Below, one piece after another: positions 51,621 through 59,777 of a stretch of 59,777 nt of DNA (position 1 is the stretch's first letter; every line of letters begins with the position of its first letter). The notes beneath the pieces were generated by a model. That model was not told the origin of the DNA. It was given only the letters and a program-made list of their open reading frames with translations, and searched no databases. Position numbers and translations under genes: made by a program. The DNA is from Burkholderiales bacterium. GTDB lineage: Bacteria; Pseudomonadota; Gammaproteobacteria; Burkholderiales; Casimicrobiaceae. Location of the stretch: contig JAICUU010000002.1 of NCBI GenBank assembly GCA_025935675.1, positions 1 through 59,777 on the forward strand, written 5' to 3'.

Positions 51621-51878
51621 TTCGGGGCTCCGGTGGGATAATTCGTAGAAAATTCAACATTATGCCACCTTTTCCGGCCCTTGCGTCGAGCGCCCGCTCG
51701 CGGGCGCGGATGGGAGTTCCTGCCAAGGCACTCGCGCCGGAGCGTCGTGCCGGCCCGCCACTGCGCTGGAGGCGCACCACCCGGCCAGGCGTTGGCATCC
51801 CGCGCGCGCATTGGCGTCGAAGCCGACGCGCAATTCCTTGGCCGGCGCCCGCCGGGCGGGCGCCGCGCCCCCCCTCGC

Positions 51879-52793
51879 TCAGATCACCGCGAGCGCGACG
51901 ATGCCGGTCAGGAGTCCCCACTTGACGAAGACATACACCGGCTTGCTCCAGTTCTTGAGCTTGCGGCGCGCCACGTCGACCTGGTCGAAGAAGCGGAACA
52001 CGCGGTTGAAGGCGCCGATGCGCTCGCCCTCGACGTTCGCGCTGGCGCTGGCCTTGATCACGTGGCGGCTCACCCAGCGATTGAGGCCGGTGACGACGCG
52101 GCTCGTCAGCGGCCGCTCGACGTCGGCGAACAGGATCATCCGCGGGGTGTCGGTGCGGTTCTCGGCCCAGTGGATGTACGTCTCGTCGAAGATCACGGCC
52201 TCGCCGTCTTTCCAGGCGTAGGGCTCGCCGTCGACGATGATCCGGCACGCCTCGGCGTTGGGGGTCGACAGCCCGAGGTGATAGCGCAGCGATCCCGCGT
52301 ACGGATCGCGATGCACGCCGAGCTTCCCGCCCGGCGGCAGCATCGCGAACATCGCGCCGTGCACGGTCGGGATCGACTCGAGGAGCTCGACGGTGCGCGG
52401 GCAGAGCTCGCGCGCCGACGGCAGCGGATCCTCGTACCACTTGAGGTAGAAGCGCTTCCAGCCGTACTTGAAGAACGAATCGAAGCCGAGGTCGTTCTTG
52501 CCGGTGGCGGCGCGCACCTGCCCGGCCTCGTGGAGCCGCATCGCCTCGTCGCGGATCTCGCGCCAGTGCGCGGTCAGCGGCGCGAGCTCCGGGAAACGCG
52601 CGACGTCGTGGTACGGCTTCGCCGGCACGCCCGAGAACGCGTACATCAGGATGTTGTACGGCGCGACGAACGTCGAGTGGTCGGTCAGTTGCTTGACGGG
52701 CTTGTGGCGCACGCGGCCGCGGAAATGCACGAACAGCACCGATGCGACGAACGACGCGACGAGTGCCCACTTGAGAAGGTGCAGCGGCTCCAT
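51879..52793 (-). CDS. Aspartyl/asparaginyl beta-hydroxylase family, LpxO-like
   Basis: [21 protein letters not shown]...[32 protein letters not shown]. Confidence 0.88.
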   Translation of the reverse strand: MEPLHLLKWALVASFVASVLFVHFRGRVRHKPVKQLTDHSTFVAPYNILMYAFSGVPAKPYHDVARFPELAPLTAHWREIRDEAMRLHEAGQVRAATGKNDLGFDSFFKYGWKRFYLKWYEDPLPSARELCPRTVELLESIPTVHGAMFAMLPPGGKLGVHRDPYAGSLRYHLGLSTPNAEACRIIVDGEPYAWKDGEAVIFDETYIHWAENRTDTPRMILFADVERPLTSRVVTGLNRWVSRHVIKASASANVEGERIGAFNRVFRFFDQVDVARRKLKNWSKPVYVFVKWGLLTGIVALAVI

Positions 52794-52872
52794 GGCGACA
52801 CTCTAGCGCGTTTCGCATGGCGCGCCGCGCCGGCGGTGAAACGCAGCGGGACCCCTTGCGCCGCCACCCGCG

Positions 52873-53877
52873 CTACGCGCGCGGTCCCGCGGCAGGCCGG
52901 CTGACGACGATGCGCCCCGCGCGCACGCCGATCGCGCAGCCGTCGTGGCGCAAGTCGACCGCAGCACCCGGCCGGGCGTGCGCGAGCTGCGCGAGCATCG
53001 CGCGAAGGCGCGCGGCCGACGGCGGCCGCATTCCGTGCTGGCGCAGGAACCAGCGCAGCAGGTTGCGCGCACGATGCGGCGCGAGCGCGGCGAGCGCCTC
53101 GCGCGCGAGCGTGTGGCCGTCGCAGGCGCCGTTCGCATCGACCGCGGCCAGCTCGTCGGCGAGCGTCGCGGCCTCGGCCTGCAGCGCCGCCGCGCGCACC
53201 AGCGTGCGCGGATAGCCGGGCGCGAGCCTCGCCAGCGCCGGCACGACGGCGTGGCGCAGCGCGTTGCGCTTGTGCCGGTCGGAGGCGTTGCTGTCGTCGT
53301 CGACGTACGCGAGCGCATGGTGGGCGACGTAGGCGTCGATCGCCGCGCGCGGCACGTCGATCAGCGGCCGCAGCCACGTGATACCCGCGGTCATGCGCCG
53401 CGCCGGCATCGCCGCGAGGCCCGCCGGGCCCGCGCCGCGCACGAGCTGCAGCAGGAGCGTCTCGGCCTGGTCGTCGGCGTGATGGGCGAGCGCGACGACA
53501 TCGGTGCCGTGCGCTTTCGCCATCGCCGCGAGCGCGCGGTAGCGCGCGTCGCGCGCCGCCGCCTCGACGCCGTCGGCGCGCGTCGGCGTGACAACCACGC
53601 GCGTGGCCGCGAACGCGATGCCGCGCGTGTGGCAGAGCTCCTCGCAGAAGCGCGCCCAGCGGTCGGCTTCGCCGGACAGGCCATGGTGGACGTGGGCCGC
53701 GGCGACGCGCACGCCGCCCGGCGCCGCGTGCGCGCACACCGCATCGAGCAGCGCGACCGAGTCGCGACCGCCGGACAGCGCGACAACGATGGCATCGGCG
53801 CCGGCGGCGTCGCGCGCGATCGCGCGCGTCACCGCCGCGCGGATGTCATCCGGCGGGAATCTCCTTGAACTTGCCAT
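52873..53877 (-). CDS. tilS: tRNA(Ile)-lysidine synthase
   Basis: [20 protein letters not shown]-loop; [23 protein letters not shown]. Confidence 0.95.
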   Translation of the reverse strand: MASSRRFPPDDIRAAVTRAIARDAAGADAIVVALSGGRDSVALLDAVCAHAAPGGVRVAAAHVHHGLSGEADRWARFCEELCHTRGIAFAATRVVVTPTRADGVEAAARDARYRALAAMAKAHGTDVVALAHHADDQAETLLLQLVRGAGPAGLAAMPARRMTAGITWLRPLIDVPRAAIDAYVAHHALAYVDDDSNASDRHKRNALRHAVVPALARLAPGYPRTLVRAAALQAEAATLADELAAVDANGACDGHTLAREALAALAPHRARNLLRWFLRQHGMRPPSAARLRAMLAQLAHARPGAAVDLRHDGCAIGVRAGRIVVSRPAAGPRA

Positions 53878-54814
53878 AGGCGAGAATCTTGTCCTCGCGG
53901 GCCTCGAGGAGCTTGTCGAGGGGCATGTCCATCAGCGGCCGCATCGCGTCGGTCAGCGCCTTGCGCAGGTTGCCCATCATCGCCGTGTGGTCTCGATGCG
54001 CGCCGCCGGGCGGCTCGCTGACGACCTTGTCGACGAGGCCGAGCTGCTTGAGGCGCGTCGACGTGATGCCCAGCGTCTCCGCGGCCTCGGGCGCCTGCGC
54101 CGCCGATTTCCACAGGATCGACGCGCAGCCCTCCGGCGAGATCACCGAGTACGTCGAGTATTGCAGCATCAGCGTGGTGTCGCCGACGGCGATCGCCAGC
54201 GCGCCGCCCGAGCCGCCTTCGCCGATCACGGTGACGACGATCGGGATGCGCAGGCCGGCCATCTCGTAGAGGTTGCGGCCGATCGCCTCCGACTGCCCGC
54301 GCTCCTCGGCGCCGATGCCGGGATACGCGCCCGGGGTGTCGACGAACGTGAAAAGCGGCAGCCCGAACTTCTCGGCGAGCTTCATGAGGCGCAGCGACTT
54401 GCGGTAGCCCTCGGGCCGCGGCATGCCGAAGTTGCGGTGGATCTTCTCCTTGGTGTCGCGGCCCTTCTGGTGGCCGATCACCATGCACGGCGTGCCGTTG
54501 AAACGCGCGAGGCCGCCGACGATCGCGGGATCGTCGGCATACGCGCGATCGCCGGCGAGCTCGCGGAAGTCGCTGAACAGGCCGGCGATGTAGTCGAGCG
54601 TGTAGGGCCGCTGCGGATGTCGCGCGACCTGCGCGATCTGCCAGGCCGACAGCTTGCCGTAGATGTCCTTGGTGAGCTGCTGGCTCTTCTTCGAGAGCCG
54701 CGCGATCTCGTCCGAGATGTCCACGGCCGAGTCCTCGTGCACGAAGCGCAGCTCGTCGATCTTCGCCTGGAGCTCGGCGATCGGCTGTTCGAAGTCGAGG
54801 AAGGTCTGTTTCAT
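53846..54814 (-). CDS. accA: Acetyl-CoA carboxylase carboxyltransferase subunit alpha
   Basis: [46 protein letters not shown]. Confidence 0.98.
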   Translation of the reverse strand: MKQTFLDFEQPIAELQAKIDELRFVHEDSAVDISDEIARLSKKSQQLTKDIYGKLSAWQIAQVARHPQRPYTLDYIAGLFSDFRELAGDRAYADDPAIVGGLARFNGTPCMVIGHQKGRDTKEKIHRNFGMPRPEGYRKSLRLMKLAEKFGLPLFTFVDTPGAYPGIGAEERGQSEAIGRNLYEMAGLRIPIVVTVIGEGGSGGALAIAVGDTTLMLQYSTYSVISPEGCASILWKSAAQAPEAAETLGITSTRLKQLGLVDKVVSEPPGGAHRDHTAMMGNLRKALTDAMRPLMDMPLDKLLEAREDKILAYGKFKEIPAG

Positions 54815-55062
54815 CGCTTGCGGGGGCGGCCCGGCGGATCGCGCGCGGCGCCTTGGCGGGCATCGTAGTGCAGAGCGCGGTCGCCCGCAAACAGGGCGGG
54901 GCGGGCCGCGGCGCGCATTCTATCCATTCGCCACGCCGGCGGGCGCCCCGGGCAGCACCCAGGGCAGTCGCGATGCGCGTGAAATCGGCGTCGCCGGTGC
55001 GACTGCCATCGTCCGGATGGCCGATCCGCCGCCGGTAGAATCGGCGCTTCGGAGGCAATGCC

Positions 55063-56127
55063 ATGACGACGCATCGCATCGCGGTCATCGCCGGCGACGG
55101 CATCGGCAAGGAAGTCGTGCCGGAGGGCCAGCGCGTGCTGGAAGCGGCCGGGCGCCGCTTCGGCATCGACTGGCAGTTCGCGCACCTCGACTGGAATTGC
55201 GATTACTTCGCGCGCCACGGCCGGATGATGCCGGAGGACTGGTTCGACACGCTGAAGGGCTTCGAGGCGATCTTCTACGGCGCCGTCGGCTGGCCGGCGA
55301 CGGTGCCCGATCACGTGTCGCTGTGGGGGTCGCTGATCCAGTTCCGCCGCCGCTTCGACCAGTACGTCAACCTGCGGCCATGCCGGCTGATGCCCGGCGT
55401 GCCGTCGCCGCTCGCGTCGCACGACGCCGGCAGCATCGACTTCGTGGTCGTGCGCGAGAACACCGAGGGGGAGTACTCGTCGGTCGGCGGGCGCATGTTC
55501 GAGGGCACGCCGCAGGAGATGGTGTTCCAGGAGTCGGTGTTCACGCGCCGCGGCGTCGACCGCGTGCAGAAGTTCGCCTTCGAGCTCGCGCGCACGCGGC
55601 CGCGCCGCAAGGTGACCTCCGCCACCAAGTCGAACGGCATCGCGATCACGATGCCGTACTGGGACGAGCGCTTCCGCGCGATGGCGGCGCAGTACCCGGA
55701 CGTGGCCACCGACCAGTTCCACATCGACATCCTGTGCGCGCACTTCGTGCGCCGTCCCGGGATCTTCGACGTCGTCGTCGGCTCCAACCTCTTCGGCGAC
55801 ATCCTGTCGGACCTCGGGCCCGCGGTCTGCGGCACGATCGGCATCGCGCCGTCCGCCAACCTCAATCCCGAGCGTGTCTTTCCGTCGCTGTTCGAGCCGG
55901 TGCATGGCTCGGCGCCCGACATCGCGGGCCAGGGCGTCGCCAATCCGATCGGCCAGGTCTGGTCGGCCGCGCTGATGCTCGACTTCCTCGGTCATCGCGA
56001 CGCCGCCGCGGCGGTCGTCGCCGCGATCGAGCGCGTGCTCGCCGATCCGGCGGCGCCGCGCACGCGCGACCTCGGCGGCCGCGCCGGCACGGCCGAGGTC
56101 GGCAAGGCGATCGCCGCGCTGATCTGA
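55063..56127 (+). CDS. Tartrate/isopropylmalate dehydrogenase-family NAD-dependent enzyme (tartrate dehydrogenase/decarboxylase-like)
   Basis: IAVIAGDGIGKEVVPEG; VVVRENTEGEYSSVGGRMFEGTPQEMVFQESVFTRRGVDR; GSNLFGDILSDLGPAVCGTIGIAPSANLNPE. Confidence 0.88.
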   Translation: MTTHRIAVIAGDGIGKEVVPEGQRVLEAAGRRFGIDWQFAHLDWNCDYFARHGRMMPEDWFDTLKGFEAIFYGAVGWPATVPDHVSLWGSLIQFRRRFDQYVNLRPCRLMPGVPSPLASHDAGSIDFVVVRENTEGEYSSVGGRMFEGTPQEMVFQESVFTRRGVDRVQKFAFELARTRPRRKVTSATKSNGIAITMPYWDERFRAMAAQYPDVATDQFHIDILCAHFVRRPGIFDVVVGSNLFGDILSDLGPAVCGTIGIAPSANLNPERVFPSLFEPVHGSAPDIAGQGVANPIGQVWSAALMLDFLGHRDAAAAVVAAIERVLADPAAPRTRDLGGRAGTAEVGKAIAALI

Positions 56128-56140
56128 TATAAACGCCGCG

Positions 56141-56210
56141 AGTCGACGCGCGCCGATGGCGCGCGCCGGTGACGCGGCCAGTCGACGCGCGCCGATGGCG
56201 CGCGCCGGTG
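56141..56210. repeat. 39-bp-period two-copy tandem repeat, each copy with a perfect CGCGCGCC-GAT-GGCGCGCG hairpin
   Basis: AGTCGACGCGCGCCGATGGCGCGCGCCGGTG at 56141-56171 and 56180-56210. Confidence 0.95.
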
Positions 56211-56235
56211 GCGACAAAACGCACGAGGAAACCGC

Positions 56236-57843
56236 ATGTCCTTGCTGATCGCAGTACCCCGCGAGGTCTATCCCGGCGAGAAGCGCGTCGCCACCGTGCC
56301 CGACGTCGTCGAGAAGCTCCTCAAGCATGGCTTCCGCGTCGCCGTCGAGGCCGGCGCCGGCGAGGGCTCGCAGATCGACGACGCCGCCTACCGCGCCGCG
56401 GGCGCCGAGGTCGTCGCGGATCGCGCGGCGCTGTGGTCGCGCGCCGACATCGTGTTCAAGGTGCGCGCGCCCGACGACGAGGAGATCGGGCTCCTGCGCG
56501 AAGGCGCGATGCTGGTGTCGTTCGTCTGGCCCGCGCAGAACCCCGCGCTGATGCAGAGGCTCGCGGCGCGCAAGGCGACGGTGCTGGCGATGGACAGCGT
56601 GCCGCGGATCTCGCGCGCGCAAAAGCTCGATGCGCTGTCGTCGATGGCGAACATCGGCGGTTACCGCGCGGTGATCGAGGCGGCGCACGCGTTCGGCCGC
56701 TTTTTCACCGGCTCGATCACGGCGGCGGGCAAGGTACCGCCAGCGAAGGTGTTCGTCATCGGCGCCGGCGTCGCGGGGCTCGCCGCGATCGGCGCGGCGT
56801 CGGGGCTCGGCGCGATCGTGCGAGCCAACGACACGCGACCCGAGGTCGCCGACCAGATCCGCTCGCTGGGCGGCGAGTTCGTGCCGGTCGACTACGTCGA
56901 GGAGGGCAGCGGCAGCGGCGGCTACGCCAAGGTGATGAGCGAGGGTTTCCTCAAGGCGCAGGCCGCGGTGTTCGCGCGCGAGGCGAAGGATGCCGACATC
57001 ATCATCACCACCGCGCTCATTCCCGGCAAGCCGGCGCCGCGCCTCATCAGCGCGGACATGGTCGCGTCGATGAAGCAGGGCAGCGTCATCGTCGACATGG
57101 CGGCCGAGCAGGGCGGCAACTGCGAGCTCACCGTGCCGGGGCAGGTGGTCGTGCGCCACGGCGTGACGATCATCGGCTACACGGACCTGCCGAGCCGCCT
57201 CGCCAAGCAGGCGTCGACGCTGTACGCGACCAACCTGCTGCGGCTCGTCGACGACCTCGTCAAGACGAAGAGCATCGACGGCGCGACGATCGCCATCGAC
57301 ATGAACGACGAGGTGCTGCGCGGCACGACGGTGATCGACAAGGGGGTCGTCACATGGCCGCCGCCGCCACCCAAGCTCTCCGTGGCGCCGCCCGCGGCGG
57401 CGAAGCCGGCGGCACCGGCGCCGGCGGCGGCGAAGCCGAAGGGTCACGGCGAGGCGAGCGGCCCGATGTCGCCGGCGAAGGCGCTGGTGTTCTTCGGCGC
57501 CGGCGCGATCCTGTTCATCCTCGCCGGCCGCTATGCGCCGCCGTCGTTCCTCGCGCACTTCACCGTGTTCGTGCTCGCCTGCTTCGTCGGCTACATGGTG
57601 GTATGGAACGTCAAGCCGGCGCTGCACACGCCGCTGATGAGCGTGACCAACGCGGTGTCGTCGATCATCGCGATCGGCGCGCTGGTGCAGGTCGCGCCGG
57701 ATCTCGCGCACGTGGCGCCCGGCGTCGCGCGGCCCGACGTGCTGATCCGCTGGCTCTCGGTGGCGGCGATCGCACTCGCCACGATCAACATGTTCGGCGG
57801 CTTCGCGGTCACGCGGCGCATGCTCGGCATGTTCCGCAAGTGA
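56236..57843 (+). CDS. pntA: NAD(P) transhydrogenase alpha subunit (full-length, fused dI and TM part)
   Basis: [35 protein letters not shown]-terminal [20 protein letters not shown]. Confidence 0.96.
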   Translation: MSLLIAVPREVYPGEKRVATVPDVVEKLLKHGFRVAVEAGAGEGSQIDDAAYRAAGAEVVADRAALWSRADIVFKVRAPDDEEIGLLREGAMLVSFVWPAQNPALMQRLAARKATVLAMDSVPRISRAQKLDALSSMANIGGYRAVIEAAHAFGRFFTGSITAAGKVPPAKVFVIGAGVAGLAAIGAASGLGAIVRANDTRPEVADQIRSLGGEFVPVDYVEEGSGSGGYAKVMSEGFLKAQAAVFAREAKDADIIITTALIPGKPAPRLISADMVASMKQGSVIVDMAAEQGGNCELTVPGQVVVRHGVTIIGYTDLPSRLAKQASTLYATNLLRLVDDLVKTKSIDGATIAIDMNDEVLRGTTVIDKGVVTWPPPPPKLSVAPPAAAKPAAPAPAAAKPKGHGEASGPMSPAKALVFFGAGAILFILAGRYAPPSFLAHFTVFVLACFVGYMVVWNVKPALHTPLMSVTNAVSSIIAIGALVQVAPDLAHVAPGVARPDVLIRWLSVAAIALATINMFGGFAVTRRMLGMFRK

Positions 57844-57853
57844 GGCGCGCGCC

Positions 57854-59278
57854 ATGACCATCGGCACGAGCCTCGCCACCGTCGCCTACCTCGGCGCGAC
57901 GATCCTCTTCATTCTCTGCCTCGGCGGGCTCTCCAACCAGGAGACCTCGCGGCGCGGCAACGCCTACGGCATCGTCGGCATGGCGATCGCGGTGCTGGCC
58001 ACGGTGTTCGGCACGCAGGTGACGCCCGCGGGCTGGCCCTGGATCGGCGGCGCGATGGCCGTCGGCGCGGTCATCGGCCTCTACGCGGCGCGCATCGTGC
58101 AGATGACGCAGATGCCGGAGCTCGTCGCGCTGATGCACAGCCTCGTCGGTCTCGCCGCGGTGCTGGTCGGCTACGCGAACTTCGTCGATCCGGCGGTGGC
58201 GGCGACGATGACGCCCGCCGAGAAGGGGATCCACGAGATCGAGATGTACGTCGGCGTGCTGATCGGCGCCATCACGTTCTCGGGCTCGCTGATCGCGTTC
58301 GGCAAGCTGTCCGGCAAGATCGGCGGCAAGCCGATGCTGCTGCCCGGGCGCCACTGGATCAACCTCGCCGGGCTCGTCATCGTGATCGTGTTCGGCTGGC
58401 GCTTCGTGGCCGTGCACGACGCGGGGGCGGCGACGACGGCGATGATCGTGATGACGATCGTCGCGCTTTTGTTCGGCATCCACATGGTGATGGCGATCGG
58501 CGGCGCCGACATGCCGGTCGTCGTGTCGATGCTGAACAGCTACTCGGGCTGGGCGGCCGCCGCCACCGGCTTCATGCTCTCGAACGACCTCCTGATCGTC
58601 GTCGGCGCGCTGGTCGGCTCGTCGGGCGCGATCCTGTCGTACATCATGTGCACGGCGATGAATCGCCGCTTCCTCGCGGTGATCGCGGGGGGCTTCGGCA
58701 CCGACAGCAGTGCCGCCGCGAAGGGCGGCACGGCCGCCGCGCCGGCCGGCGAGGTGCACCCGATCACCGCGCCCGAGACGGCGGAGCTCCTGAAGGAGGC
58801 GAAGGACGTCATCATCGTGCCGGGCTACGGCATGGCGGTCGCACAGGCGCAGCACACGGTCTACGAGATCACCAAGGCGCTGCGCGAGGGCGGCACGAAA
58901 GTCCGTTTCGCGATCCACCCGGTCGCGGGCCGCATGCCCGGCCACATGAACGTGCTGCTCGCCGAGGCCAAGGTGCCGTACGACATCGTGTTCGAGATGG
59001 ACGAGATCAATCCCGACTTCCCGGCCGCCGACGTGGCGATGGTGATCGGCGCCAACGACATCGTGAACCCCGCCGCGCAGGACGATCCGACCAGCCCGAT
59101 CGCCGGCATGCCCGTGCTCGAGGTGTGGAAGGCCAAGCACTCGATCGTGATGAAGCGCAGCATGGCGTCGGGCTACGCGGGCGTCGACAATCCGCTGTTC
59201 TACAAGGACAACAACCGGATGCTGTTCGGCGACGCCAAGAAGATGCTCGACGAGGTGCTCGCGGCGCTCAAGGCCTGA
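57854..59278 (+). CDS. pntB: NAD(P) transhydrogenase beta subunit
   Basis: [71 protein letters not shown]. Confidence 0.97.
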   Translation: MTIGTSLATVAYLGATILFILCLGGLSNQETSRRGNAYGIVGMAIAVLATVFGTQVTPAGWPWIGGAMAVGAVIGLYAARIVQMTQMPELVALMHSLVGLAAVLVGYANFVDPAVAATMTPAEKGIHEIEMYVGVLIGAITFSGSLIAFGKLSGKIGGKPMLLPGRHWINLAGLVIVIVFGWRFVAVHDAGAATTAMIVMTIVALLFGIHMVMAIGGADMPVVVSMLNSYSGWAAAATGFMLSNDLLIVVGALVGSSGAILSYIMCTAMNRRFLAVIAGGFGTDSSAAAKGGTAAAPAGEVHPITAPETAELLKEAKDVIIVPGYGMAVAQAQHTVYEITKALREGGTKVRFAIHPVAGRMPGHMNVLLAEAKVPYDIVFEMDEINPDFPAADVAMVIGANDIVNPAAQDDPTSPIAGMPVLEVWKAKHSIVMKRSMASGYAGVDNPLFYKDNNRMLFGDAKKMLDEVLAALKA

Positions 59279-59294
59279 CGCGCCGAGCCGGGGC

Positions 59295-59777
59295 ATGGCG
59301 ACCGCGCCGCTCGCCCACCTCACGGTGCTCGACCTGTCCCGGGTCCTCGCGGGACCCTGGTGCACGCAGCTCCTCGCGGATCTCGGTGCCACCGTCATCA
59401 AGGTCGAGCGTCCCGGCAGCGGCGACGACACGCGCGCGTGGGGCCCGCCGTGGCTCAAGGACGGCGACGGCCGCGACACGAGCGAGTCCGCGTACTTCCT
59501 CGCCTGCAACCGCGGCAAGCGCTCGGTCGCGATCGACTTCACGACGCCGGAAGGCGGCGATCTCGTGCGCGGCCTCGCGCGCGACGCCGACGTGCTCGTC
59601 GAGAACTTCAAGGTCGGCGGCCTCGCCGCCTACGGCCTCGACTACGCGAGCGTGCGGCCCATCAACCCGCGGCTCGTCTATGCGTCGATCACCGGCTTCG
59701 GCCAGCAAGGCCCGTACGCCGCGCGCGCCGGCTACGACTTCATCGTGCAGGGGATGAGCGGCTTCATGAGCGTCACC
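59295..59777 (+). CDS. CaiB/BaiF (family III) CoA-transferase, N-terminal part (truncated by window edge)
   Basis: LTVLDLSRVLAGPWCTQLLADLGATVIKVERPGSGDDTRAWGPPW. Confidence 0.95.
   Translation, partial: MATAPLAHLTVLDLSRVLAGPWCTQLLADLGATVIKVERPGSGDDTRAWGPPWLKDGDGRDTSESAYFLACNRGKRSVAIDFTTPEGGDLVRGLARDADVLVENFKVGGLAAYGLDYASVRPINPRLVYASITGFGQQGPYAARAGYDFIVQGMSGFMSVT

Noticed and set aside
54811-57879. 1022-aa minus ORF antisense to the tartrate-dehydrogenase-like gene and pntA
   Set aside because: Shadow ORF: low-complexity Arg/His/Asp composition opposite strong coding sequence.

Overview
This is a high-GC window, most likely betaproteobacterial, inferred from gene order and protein types. It is densely coded and carries almost no mobile DNA. 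From left to right it contains:
(1) A molybdenum formate dehydrogenase locus. moaA-fdhD-mobA (mobA cut by the window edge) run on the minus strand. Divergent from them on the plus strand are DUF3305, DUF3306, a 685-aa polyferredoxin, a TorD-like chaperone, a small Tat protein, FdhA (Cys at the Sec/Cys position), FdhB, a 78-aa lipoprotein, FdhC/cyt b and a 109-aa exported protein.
(2) tRNA-Ser(CGA), followed by an accessory stretch: two secreted proteins sharing a C-type repeat domain (one an S8 protease), an MFS transporter and a DUF481 outer-membrane protein.
(3) suhB / trmJ / DUF3667 / cysE, a Bug-type solute-binding protein, and a two-subunit aconitase-X enzyme inserted directly before a complete isc operon (iscRSUA-hscBA-fdx-iscX). 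A second Bug protein follows.
(4) A conserved housekeeping block: serB, rnr, tRNA-Leu(CAG), purA, hisZ, hflKC, hflX, hfq, der, bamB, yfgM-like, hisS, rodZ-like, pilW, rlmN, ndk, lpxO-like, tilS, accA.
(5) A tartrate/isopropylmalate dehydrogenase-family gene, pntA (fused), pntB, and a truncated CoA-transferase.
The best candidates for under-described biology are the HdrA/MvhD-like polyferredoxin in the formate dehydrogenase cluster and the motif-divergent aconitase-X cassette next to the isc operon. REPIN-like and two-copy tandem intergenic repeats also deserve a look. All family calls were made by eye from the translations; no database search was run.
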